NCBI GenBank assembly: GCA_017520185.1
Contig: JAFXGO010000032.1
Location: forward strand, 1-36,869
Reading direction: 5' to 3'
Length of the DNA: 36,869 bases
Origin: Elusimicrobiaceae bacterium
GTDB taxonomy: Bacteria > Elusimicrobiota > Elusimicrobia > Elusimicrobiales > Elusimicrobiaceae
This document shows, in pieces, positions 24,596 through 32,533 of the stretch; the stretch's first letter is position 1, and every line of letters starts with the position of its first letter. A program made the position numbers and the translations under genes. Under the pieces are notes generated by a model that ran no database searches, was not told the origin of the DNA, and saw nothing but the letters and a program-made list of their open reading frames with translations.

Positions 24596-25482
24596 AAACA
24601 TCCCCTATCGTGGCTATTTGGATAGCATGGTTCGTCACAGCGGCAAACCTCATCGTTGGTAAATTTGCCGTTCCGTATGTCACTTCCGCTTTATTTTTAT
24701 TTTTAGGTTGCGCAGGAGCAGTCCTTTGTTTTCTGCCACACATTAACAAAGTAAACGGTTGGAAATTACTGCTTGATAAAAAATTAATTTGGCAGTATTT
24801 AGGTTTAGGCACATTGGGAACGGCCTTACCCATGACAGTATTTATGATTGCACTTAATTTTACCACTCCCACCAATGCGGCCATTTTAAACCAATTTGAA
24901 ATTATCTACTCCATTCTCTTGGCTTGGGTTTTATTAAAAGAACGCCCTACCTTAAAACAAATCGGAGGATCTACGTTGGTGATTGCCGGTGTCACCTTGC
25001 TTTTGTGGCAGGCCGGTTTTTCCGTACAGCTGAAAGGGGACTTAATGATTATCGGTTGTTTGTGGATGTTTCAGTTGAGCCACATCTTTGCCAAAAAGTT
25101 GCCGCCAGAAATGGACCCGCAATTAATTGCTGCGGCCAGAGCTTTGTTTGCCCTTCCCGCCCTATTTTTTCTTATAATATATATAGCCTGTACACAGGGG
25201 ATTATTTTTACACCCGTACCTACATTGTGGTGGACCTTGTTATTCACAGCAGTGATTAATTATTTTTTGGGAAACACGTTTTGGTACTATGCTATCCGAA
25301 ATATGGACTTGGGAAAAGCAACTGCCATTATTTTGTCTTACCCTGTTATGACTTTTATTTTATCGGTCCTATTCGGACTGGATAAAATTAGCATCTTTAA
25401 GGTGTTGGGGTTAATTTTAGCATTGTTGGGGGCCTATATTGTCACCGGCATCGTCAAAACGCAAGGAGAAACGAAAAAATGA
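24592..25482 (+). CDS. EamA/DMT-family transporter, second of pair
   Basis: A 296-residue paralogue of the gene before it, with the same ten-segment layout: TTPTNAAILNQFEIIYSILLA and LLKERPTLKQIGG in repeat one, and MDLGKATAIILSYPVMTFILS in repeat two. Substrate unknown. Its start overlaps the stop of the first transporter and its stop overlaps the start of the HAD gene, so translation of the three is probably coupled. The pair is much more diverged than the Na/Pi transporter pair, so it is an old duplication. Confidence 0.88.
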   Translation: MKTSPIVAIWIAWFVTAANLIVGKFAVPYVTSALFLFLGCAGAVLCFLPHINKVNGWKLLLDKKLIWQYLGLGTLGTALPMTVFMIALNFTTPTNAAILNQFEIIYSILLAWVLLKERPTLKQIGGSTLVIAGVTLLLWQAGFSVQLKGDLMIIGCLWMFQLSHIFAKKLPPEMDPQLIAAARALFALPALFFLIIYIACTQGIIFTPVPTLWWTLLFTAVINYFLGNTFWYYAIRNMDLGKATAIILSYPVMTFILSVLFGLDKISIFKVLGLILALLGAYIVTGIVKTQGETKK

Positions 25483-26327
25483 AAAAGCTGGTATTGTTTG
25501 ATTTGGACGGCACATTAATCAACGCAGGGGGAGCCGGAAAAACGGCATTAACCAAAGCCATTAAAGAACTTTACGGCAAAGAACCTAAATTTGAGGCTTC
25601 TTTCATTGCCGGCAGAACCGATACGGACAATTTTGCAATCGTTTACGAATTGATAAAAGGTAAAAAAGCCACCAAAACCGAAATTAAAAAAATCCACGAT
25701 AAATATTTGGAACTCTTGCCAAACGAAGTAAAAAATTCCTGCAAGAAAAAAACTTATAAATTAATGGCCGGAATAAAACAATTTTTAGAAAAATTATCTA
25801 ATGAAAAAGATGTTATTTTGGCATTGGGTACCGGCAACGTAGAAAAGGGTGCTTATATCAAATTAGAACCCTCCGGTCTGACAAAATACTTCACAGTGGG
25901 CGGTTTTGGTGAAGACGGAAAAACGCGAGAAGAAATGCTGCAAGCTGCTGTTAAACGTTGTGAAAAGAAATTTAAAACCAAAATTACACCGGACCATGTG
26001 TTCGTTGTAGGAGATACGCACCGTGATATCAGCGCGGCTAAAGCCTGCGGTTTTCACCACGCTCTGATTTTGCCGGTTGAGCCTCAAAACCGCCGCTTAC
26101 AACTTTCTCCGGCGGAGCTGGAAGTGAAGGATTTTAAAGACATTGAAACTTTTTATGTTTGGCTGGGGTTAGACTCTGATCCAAAAGGAGTCAAACGCGG
26201 TATTTATATTTCACCGGCCAGCGCGATTGAGCACGTCTTTTTCAGCCGTACCGGCATTGATGAAGACCGTTTGAAAATGCTCAAAATTAAAAAATACGAA
26301 GATTTGCCTTCCGGCACAATCATGTAA
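25479..26327 (+). CDS. HAD-superfamily phosphatase with C-terminal extension
   Basis: A 282-residue protein. Residues 1 to about 225 are a HAD hydrolase of the phosphoglycolate-phosphatase type: motif I FDLDGTL (7-13), a helical cap, motif II LALGTGN, and motif IV VVGDTHRDISAAKACG. The last 55 or so residues (from FYVWLGLDSDPKGVKRG to the end) are not part of the usual fold and contain YISPASAIEHVFFSRTGIDED; their role is unclear. The substrate cannot be told from sequence. It overlaps the preceding transporter gene by 4 bp and is followed after 8 bp by the cyclodeaminase-like gene. Confidence 0.85.
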   Translation: MKKLVLFDLDGTLINAGGAGKTALTKAIKELYGKEPKFEASFIAGRTDTDNFAIVYELIKGKKATKTEIKKIHDKYLELLPNEVKNSCKKKTYKLMAGIKQFLEKLSNEKDVILALGTGNVEKGAYIKLEPSGLTKYFTVGGFGEDGKTREEMLQAAVKRCEKKFKTKITPDHVFVVGDTHRDISAAKACGFHHALILPVEPQNRRLQLSPAELEVKDFKDIETFYVWLGLDSDPKGVKRGIYISPASAIEHVFFSRTGIDEDRLKMLKIKKYEDLPSGTIM

Positions 26328-26335
26328 GGATTTTT

Positions 26336-26905
26336 ATGGAATGGTTTAAAGCTGCAGAAAAATTTAATATTGCTTTAGCCTCAGCCGAGCCGACACCCGG
26401 TGGCGGGGCAGCAGCCGCTATGGCTGCCACGATGGGCTGTGCTTTGGCCTTAATGGCGGCTTTAACCACCGTAAACAAAAAGGCTACCTCTGAGGAAGTA
26501 AAAAGCAGACTAGACGTGCACATACGCAAATTGGGCGCTTTAAAAAACCAATTAAACGGTTTTATCCAAGAAGATAGCATTGCGTACTCTGCTTTTATTG
26601 TGGCAAAGAAATTGCCCAAAGACGCACCGGACCGCGCTAAAGCAATGGAAGATGCATTGATTTACGCCGCACGTGTACCGACGGATACGGCTACTACGGC
26701 TATTCAATGTTTACGCGAAATTGACGTCATTAAAGATGATATTTCGCCGGTTATTATGTCGGATATTCTTTGTGCTCAACATTTGCTGAAAAGCGCAATT
26801 CGTTGCTGCATAGAAAATATTCAAGCCAATTTAGCATTTATTCACAATCAAGATTGGACCCAAAAATTTAACCAACACATTCAAGTGTTTCTAAAATCTT
26901 GTTAA
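26336..26905 (+). CDS. Cyclodeaminase (FTCD/FchA)-family protein
   Basis: A 189-residue, all-helical protein of the formiminotetrahydrofolate cyclodeaminase family. The signature is ASAEPTPGGGAAAAMAATMG near residues 16-35, followed by the typical ALMAALTTVNKK helix and ARVPTDTA. In folate metabolism such enzymes turn 5-formimino-THF into 5,10-methenyl-THF and ammonia. No formiminotransferase partner is in the window. FchA-like stand-alone members exist in anaerobes, but this one is not close enough in context to fix its activity. AAGGA lies upstream. Fourth gene of the EamA operon. Confidence 0.85.
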   Translation: MEWFKAAEKFNIALASAEPTPGGGAAAAMAATMGCALALMAALTTVNKKATSEEVKSRLDVHIRKLGALKNQLNGFIQEDSIAYSAFIVAKKLPKDAPDRAKAMEDALIYAARVPTDTATTAIQCLREIDVIKDDISPVIMSDILCAQHLLKSAIRCCIENIQANLAFIHNQDWTQKFNQHIQVFLKSC

Positions 26906-26914
26906 GGAAGCGAT

Positions 26915-28480
26915 ATGAGCGAAAAAGCAACTAAACGAAGCGGAATGTTGAGCACTATTTACAAGATGCTACCCAATATAGACGACGATTATGCTGCCAA
27001 ATTGGTTTATACGTTGGAAAACAAAAAGAGCCTTGAGCGCCTGAGACAAGACATCGCTGACATTTCTGCCCAATTAGGAGATGGGGGGGAAATGGCAGAT
27101 ACAATCGTGGGTAAAATTTTACTAGATGAAATTACTTTACCGGCTGCCTTGAGACAGTTGCGCGTGTACAATAATGCCGTTTCCATAGCCGAACTCTCAG
27201 AAGCCTTAGACATTAATCCCAACATCGCAGATCTATTGCTTAACTATTATGCTTCTTTCGGCGCTCATCGTTTTTTTGATACGGAGTTTGCCCGCTCTTT
27301 ACAAGACGTTAAAGATAAAAAAGAACTTTCAGACGTAGATAAGGCTCAACATGCGCTGAATCTTTTAATTCAAAAGGCACAAGAAGATCTGCCGGAAAAC
27401 GAAAAGTTGTTAGCGGAAAACAAAAAATCTATCTACCAAATAGCAGACAAATACCACCTATCCGTTAAAATGACCGCCGCATTATTAGGCTTTTACATGG
27501 TGCCCGGAGCAGGTGATTTTACAAAGTATTTTAATGAACAGATGGAGCAGCTAAAAACCATCAATGCAGACGAAAATTTAAATGCTTCTTTGATAGCCAA
27601 AACTTTACTTTGTCAGATTACGCCAAAAGATGCGCAAGACATCGCGCAAACGTCTGCTCTTTTAAAAGGTCAAATTTTAGAAGACGATTTGATGATTATT
27701 GCCTGTCGTTATCTGAAAATTAAAACTCCGCAAGATATCTATGATGCGTTTGATGCGGTGCTAAGAAAATTGCCACACGTCAGTCAAAAAGAAGAAAACT
27801 TGGGCTTGGCCGTTCAAGTACTATTAGACGGTACCAAAGAATGTTTTGAAAAAGCTCAGAAAAAAGCCTCTTTGCGCAGAGAACAGATTTTACTCAGAAA
27901 AACTCTTTCCAAAAAAGAAATTTATAATGGCTATGAGTACGATTTGGCCGAACGTTTTGCCGGACAAAAAACCTATGTTCAAATAGAAAGAGAGTCCCAT
28001 GACTTACTGCTTCAATTGCCACATTGTCAAAACCCGTTGGAAAACAAAGAGTTGGCTTGCAAAGTATTATTGGGCACCTTAGGATTAGAAGATGCCCGCA
28101 AGCAGGCGGCTTATTTAAGAGATTTAAAGGCTAAATCTTTGACAAAAGGCTTAGCACCGCAAGCATTAAAAAATTATTTAGGCACCAAACCGGCAGATGA
28201 GTTGATTGTATTTTTTGAAAGTTCTTTAGCGCCGTATACATTCTGGAAGTCTGACCAATCTTTACACGCCTATGCGTTGCAGACGTTGGTAGGAGAGTTA
28301 AATGGCACCTCAGACAGGCAGATTTCCACCTTTGTTCTAGACATGTTGGAGAACGGTTCTTCCTTAGAATTAGTGGCCGATATGATGACAAATATCCAAG
28401 CCCATAAGGGCTCTAAAGAGGATTTAGAAAAGTTGCTACAAATGTACAAAAAAGCACGCGTAAGCAGCATAGAAGATTAA
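26915..28480 (+). CDS. Unknown helical protein with about six 80-residue repeats
   Basis: A 521-residue, hydrophilic, apparently all-helical protein with no signal peptide and no recognised domain. A degenerate motif, A..(V/L)LL.(G/E).., recurs at about residues 62, 142, 222, 296, 377 and 449, roughly every 77-80 residues. Pairs of repeats align well: SIAELSEALDINPNIADLLL against SIYQIADKYHLSVKMTAALL, and LPH-x5-EN-x2-LA-x2-VLL occurs twice (near 290 and 370). This suggests a solenoid or scaffold made of tandem alpha-helical units. It starts 9 bp after the cyclodeaminase-like gene (AAGGA present) and is the last gene of a five-gene operon. Function unknown. Confidence 0.7.
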   Translation: MSEKATKRSGMLSTIYKMLPNIDDDYAAKLVYTLENKKSLERLRQDIADISAQLGDGGEMADTIVGKILLDEITLPAALRQLRVYNNAVSIAELSEALDINPNIADLLLNYYASFGAHRFFDTEFARSLQDVKDKKELSDVDKAQHALNLLIQKAQEDLPENEKLLAENKKSIYQIADKYHLSVKMTAALLGFYMVPGAGDFTKYFNEQMEQLKTINADENLNASLIAKTLLCQITPKDAQDIAQTSALLKGQILEDDLMIIACRYLKIKTPQDIYDAFDAVLRKLPHVSQKEENLGLAVQVLLDGTKECFEKAQKKASLRREQILLRKTLSKKEIYNGYEYDLAERFAGQKTYVQIERESHDLLLQLPHCQNPLENKELACKVLLGTLGLEDARKQAAYLRDLKAKSLTKGLAPQALKNYLGTKPADELIVFFESSLAPYTFWKSDQSLHAYALQTLVGELNGTSDRQISTFVLDMLENGSSLELVADMMTNIQAHKGSKEDLEKLLQMYKKARVSSIED

Positions 28481-28576
28481 AATAAAAATCTTCTACGAAA
28501 AAAAACTGTTAAAACTGCCCTAAATTTAGTATGCTTGTATCGTGACGGTTTATTTTTATTTTCAGGGTGAAAGAAA

Positions 28577-31306
28577 ATGAGATACTGGGTCTATATCAAT
28601 GATAAAGTAGATGGTCCTTTTGATGAAATGAAGTTAGCTGACGTAGCTGGTTTTACGCCGGATACGTTGATTTGTGCTGAAGATGCCAACGGTGGCAATC
28701 AAGAATGGGTGAAAGCCTCTTCCATTTTTGAATTTGATGAAGCCACCAAAACCATGACTCGCACCAATATGACTGAGGAAGATTATCAAAAACTCACCGG
28801 TCAAGCTCCTGCTCAAGAAACGGTGGAGCAGGAACAAGCCACCGTGCAAAGTGGAAATATTGACAATGAAGCCACTCGGATTTTAATTGAAAAAATTGAC
28901 CATTTAACCCATGAAATTGAAGGAATGAAAGGTAAATTGGACGAAGCCATTGCCGCTGCTGCTGAAGCCCAAGCGGAAATGACTAAACACAATTTAGCCA
29001 TTGCTGCCGCCGCCAAAGCCGCAGAAGAAAAAGCTGCCCAAGAAAAAGAAGCAGCCGAAGCTGCAGCCGAAGCCCAAACTCCGGTGCAGGAAGAAGTAAA
29101 AGAACAATATGCAGAAGAACCTCAAGCACAAGAAGACACCCTATCTCTCTCTGCTACAGATGACTCCGTCACAGATGATGCCTTAATTACCAATACCGCC
29201 AGTTTAGTCAATCATGCAGAGCAACTAGTCGCCCAGTCTAGTGAAGAAAACATCGAAGAGCCCATTGACTTTCTGGACGAAATTCAAATTGATGCAGCCC
29301 AAGAAGATGGATACTCTGAAAAAGAAGGGGAAGAAGTGGTATTGCGCTCTGCCTTGGACTCTTTATATAGCGCCAGCCAAATCCAAACCGAAGAAGAAAA
29401 AGAAAGCACTTTCCAAGATTTGCTTTCTCCTATTAAAACGGCTGCCGTCGCTACTGCTGCCGTAGGAACAGCTGCCGTAGTAGCGGCTTCTTTGAGCGAT
29501 GAGAACAAAGAAGAAACTCCCGCTGAAGAACCGGCCACTCAACCTGTTGAAGAACAAGTGACCGAAGAACCGGCCGCTCAACCCGTTGAAGAACAAGTGA
29601 CCGAAGAACCGGCCGCTCAACCCGTTGAAGAACAAGTGACCGAAGAACCGGCCGCTCAACCCGTTGAAGAACAAGTGACCGAAGAACCGGCCGTTGAACC
29701 TATTACAGAAGAACAACGCGAAGAATTAATCAACGAAATTACGGCCTCGTCTCAACAAAACGATTTTATCGCGCAAGCGCTTGCAGAAGCACAACAACAA
29801 GAAAATTCTGCAGCTGAAGAAACACCTGTGCAAGAGGAGCCGGCGGCAGAATTGCAAGAAATTGCTCCTGCCCAAGAGGAACCTACCTCTACGGAAGAAT
29901 TCGTGCAAGATTCATCTCAAGAAAAAGAATCTTTGGATCTTTCTAATACTCCTCAGTTAACTATCACCAATGTTGGTATCGAAGAAATCTCCGCCCGACC
30001 CGAAGAACCGTTGCCGGTGGCGCAACCTTCCGAAGAAATTGATGCGTCCTTAACCCCTATGGGACCGGAAGAAACTCAAGAGGCTTCTCAAGAAATTACG
30101 GAAACCGTTAAAGAATTGGTACCCGGTAAAAAATTGGAAGATACATTAAGCGAAGGCGACGGCATCTTATCTCAGGCAGATTTGGAGGAAGCTTTTACGG
30201 AAAGAGCGCCCTTGCAGGAAGATTTTCCTTTGCCGGAGGATAACCCCTCTCCGGTGGAAGAACAACCTGCCGAACAAGCCGTTCCTTCCCATGCCGAGGA
30301 AATGACGGAGGTGGAATTAAAAGAAGGATCTACCTATTTAATTTCTGATTTTATTCCGCCGGCCCAAGCCAATGCTGAAGTCAAAGTAGAAATAAAAGAA
30401 GAAAACAACATTGAAGAATTGGCTCCGGCTGCTGCAGTAGGTACGGCTGCGGCTGTGGCTACTGTTGCGGCGGCTATCCCCGACACCATCACTAAAAATG
30501 AAAGTGTAGAGGATATCACCCCGATTAAAGATGAAGCCGATTTAACGATGTCTAAAGTGATTTTGGAAAACACGATTAAAACAAAACGTGGAGCCACAAT
30601 GGACATCAAAACCGTACCGATGGTCAAAGAACCGGCTGATGCTCATCGTTTGGATTTGTCCGACTCTGAACTGGCAGATATCAATGCGCAACATGATTTA
30701 AAAGCCGCTGATCTCAAACCGACCTCCAACAACCTGACCAAAATTATTTTAGGCACTTTGGTATCTGTGGTTATTGCCGCCATCATTTATGTAATGTTGG
30801 CTTATCTGGAGATCTTACCGGCTCAGTTTAACTTCTTGAAAAAAGGTGCAACTGCCGAACAAATCAAGGCTGAGCAAGCCCAATTAAACGAAATGTTAGG
30901 CGCCCCTGCTGATCCGTTGCAACAACTGCCACAGGATTCTTTCGGTGCTACGCAACCTTTGCAACTACCGGAAGATGTGCAAACAGTGTTGGACCCGCAA
31001 GCTGTTGCTCCCGTTAATCCGTTGGACCATGTGTTAAACGAAGTTAAAAATTATACGCTCTCTAACGGACAAACCTTGCAACAACTCATTAACGCCAAAC
31101 ATCCGGCTATGCAAGAAATGATTGAATGGAATATCACCACTGCTGTAGAACCGCAAAACTATTCCATCTTGGTCAAAGTACCGCCCGAGAATCCGCAAAG
31201 CTTTAAAATTTCCTATCGTTTTAACTACAATACGGAAAACAAAGCCTTGGATCCTACCATTTCCGACTCTAAAAATTTATTAGATTCCGTAAATGCAGCT
31301 CGGTAA
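28577..31306 (+). CDS. GYF_2-domain protein with acidic repeat linker and membrane anchor
   Basis: A 909-residue protein. Residues 1 to about 55 form a GYF_2 (DUF4339) domain: YWVYINDKVDGPFDEMKL with a later QEWVKAS. A very long Glu/Ala/Pro/Gln-rich region follows, including a helical stretch (about 90-170), four exact-period 13-residue repeats (EEPAAQPVEEQVT type, from residue 317) and two Ala/Val-rich segments. A clear membrane helix lies near 720-745 (KIILGTLVSVVIAAIIYVML). The last 160 residues are outside and end in a compact domain (VLNEVKNYTLSNGQTLQQLI onward). GYF domains bind Pro-rich peptides. It probably bridges the cytoplasm and envelope; the exact role is unknown. Confidence 0.8.
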   Translation: MRYWVYINDKVDGPFDEMKLADVAGFTPDTLICAEDANGGNQEWVKASSIFEFDEATKTMTRTNMTEEDYQKLTGQAPAQETVEQEQATVQSGNIDNEATRILIEKIDHLTHEIEGMKGKLDEAIAAAAEAQAEMTKHNLAIAAAAKAAEEKAAQEKEAAEAAAEAQTPVQEEVKEQYAEEPQAQEDTLSLSATDDSVTDDALITNTASLVNHAEQLVAQSSEENIEEPIDFLDEIQIDAAQEDGYSEKEGEEVVLRSALDSLYSASQIQTEEEKESTFQDLLSPIKTAAVATAAVGTAAVVAASLSDENKEETPAEEPATQPVEEQVTEEPAAQPVEEQVTEEPAAQPVEEQVTEEPAAQPVEEQVTEEPAVEPITEEQREELINEITASSQQNDFIAQALAEAQQQENSAAEETPVQEEPAAELQEIAPAQEEPTSTEEFVQDSSQEKESLDLSNTPQLTITNVGIEEISARPEEPLPVAQPSEEIDASLTPMGPEETQEASQEITETVKELVPGKKLEDTLSEGDGILSQADLEEAFTERAPLQEDFPLPEDNPSPVEEQPAEQAVPSHAEEMTEVELKEGSTYLISDFIPPAQANAEVKVEIKEENNIEELAPAAAVGTAAAVATVAAAIPDTITKNESVEDITPIKDEADLTMSKVILENTIKTKRGATMDIKTVPMVKEPADAHRLDLSDSELADINAQHDLKAADLKPTSNNLTKIILGTLVSVVIAAIIYVMLAYLEILPAQFNFLKKGATAEQIKAEQAQLNEMLGAPADPLQQLPQDSFGATQPLQLPEDVQTVLDPQAVAPVNPLDHVLNEVKNYTLSNGQTLQQLINAKHPAMQEMIEWNITTAVEPQNYSILVKVPPENPQSFKISYRFNYNTENKALDPTISDSKNLLDSVNAAR
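29525..29701 (+). repeat. 39-bp in-frame tandem repeat
   Basis: Four 39-bp units (29525, 29564, 29603 and 29642) and a partial fifth encode EEPAAQPVEEQVT-like 13-mers. The central units are identical at DNA level, which suggests recent slippage-driven expansion. Confidence 0.93.
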
Positions 31307-31320
31307 AATAATTTTAATAC

Positions 31321-31352
31321 AAAAAACCCCTGTCTTCGGACGGGGGTTTTTT
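31321..31352 (+). terminator. Terminator with TTCG tetraloop
   Basis: AAAAAACCCCTGTC (31321-31334) pairs with GACGGGGGTTTTTT (31339-31352) around TTCG. The T run touches the -10 of hydE. Confidence 0.93.
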
Positions 31353-31360
31353 GATAGACT
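31352..31360 (+). promoter_or_regulatory. Extended -10 of predicted leaderless hydE
   Basis: TG-A-TAGACT ends 6 nt before the ATG at 31367, with no Shine-Dalgarno. The upstream promoter half would lie within the terminator hairpin DNA. Confidence 0.55.
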
Positions 31361-31366
31361 ATCTCT

Positions 31367-32401
31367 ATGAATAGCCAAACACTTATCCAAAAAGCCGCCC
31401 TTACCCACAACCTCACATATGAGGAATTAGTGCATTTATTACAAGATGATACGGCTAATGAAGCTATTTTTCAGGCAGCAGATTCCGTACGAAAAAAATA
31501 TGTGGGAGATGAAGTACACCTGCGTGCTTTAATCGAATTTACTAATATTTGCAAAAATAATTGTTTGTACTGTGGTCTTCGGGCAGAAAATGCATGTGTA
31601 AAACGTTATAGAATGCAGGAAGATCAAATTTTTCATCTTGCACAAAAAGCGGTGGAATATGGATATAAAACGATTGTGCTGCAAGGGGGGGAAGACCCTT
31701 TTTTTACTACAGAGAAAATCGTTTTATTGCTTCAAAAAATAAAATCTTTAGGATTGGCTATTACCCTCAGTATCGGCGAACGCCCCCTCATAGATTACGA
31801 TGCCTTTAAACAAGCAGGTGCCGACCGTTATCTTTTACGCATAGAAACGACAGACAAAGTTTTATACGAAAAATATAATCCTTCCATGAGTTTTGAGTAT
31901 CGGTTGAAATGTTTAAACCATCTAAAAACGTTAGGATTTGAAGTAGGTACCGGTATTTTGGTAGGCCTTCCGGAGCAGACTTTAGAATCCATTGCCAAAG
32001 ATATTTTATTTTTTAAAGAATTAGGGGCAGATATGATTGGTTTGGGGCCTTTTATACCCAATCCTCACACCCCCTTAAAAAACGCGCCACAACCCATTTT
32101 AGAGCCGGCATTAAAGGCAATGGCCCTTACCCGCTTACTTTTACCGGACATCAATATTCCTGCCACTACTGCAATGGAAACCTTGTCCCCCAACGGACGT
32201 ATCAAGGCCTTGCAAAGCGGTGCCAATGTGGTCATGCCCAATATTACGGAAGGGGAAGAACGTCAAAATTATGCCCTCTATCCCGGTAAAGCCGGTGCAA
32301 CGGAAAGTCCCGTTTCTTTTAGGGATAAACTAATAAACAAACTCTCTGAAATCGGCCGCCCTGTTTCCACCGGATACGGTTGGCACGAAAAAAAGAATTA
32401 A
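31367..32401 (+). CDS. hydE: [FeFe]-hydrogenase maturase HydE (radical SAM)
   Basis: A 344-residue radical SAM enzyme. The [4Fe-4S]/SAM motif is CKNNCLYCG (Cys62, Cys66, Cys69) within LIEFTNICKNNCLYCGLR. HydE-specific features follow: TIVLQGGEDPFF, ITLSIGERP, and AGADRYLLRIETTD. HydE helps build the dithiomethylamine-bridged diiron subcluster of the H-cluster, together with HydF and HydG, which are not in the window. The close relative PylB is less likely given the LQGGED and LRIETT blocks. Normal length. The gene is monocistronic, with a predicted leaderless start and a strong inverted repeat after it. Confidence 0.88.
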   Translation: MNSQTLIQKAALTHNLTYEELVHLLQDDTANEAIFQAADSVRKKYVGDEVHLRALIEFTNICKNNCLYCGLRAENACVKRYRMQEDQIFHLAQKAVEYGYKTIVLQGGEDPFFTTEKIVLLLQKIKSLGLAITLSIGERPLIDYDAFKQAGADRYLLRIETTDKVLYEKYNPSMSFEYRLKCLNHLKTLGFEVGTGILVGLPEQTLESIAKDILFFKELGADMIGLGPFIPNPHTPLKNAPQPILEPALKAMALTRLLLPDINIPATTAMETLSPNGRIKALQSGANVVMPNITEGEERQNYALYPGKAGATESPVSFRDKLINKLSEIGRPVSTGYGWHEKKN

Positions 32402-32420
32402 TTACATTTCGCATAGCAAC

Positions 32421-32499
32421 AAAAAACCTGTCTTTAGGAATTATCGGCTTTGTAGGTTTATCTTGACCTTTCACAAAACGACCTAAAAACAGGTTTTTT
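32421..32499. terminator. Long inverted repeat between hydE and pepT
   Basis: The 18-bp arms (32421-32438 and 32482-32499) match at 17 of 18 positions and have A and T runs at the outer edges. The 43-nt interior can fold again (TTTGT-AGGT / ACCT-ACAAA). It probably acts as a bidirectional terminator for the convergent genes. The unusually long loop could also mean a structured RNA or a remnant of a small mobile repeat. Confidence 0.7.
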
Positions 32500-32533
32500 A
32501 TAATTAAGTAATTTAGGAGAAATGTCCTTTTGA

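Noticed and set aside
29363-29716. A 117-codon antisense frame with FFGHLFFNGLSGR repeats
   Set aside because: It is the reverse reading of the 39-bp repeats in the GYF_2 gene; open only because the repeat lacks stops in that frame.
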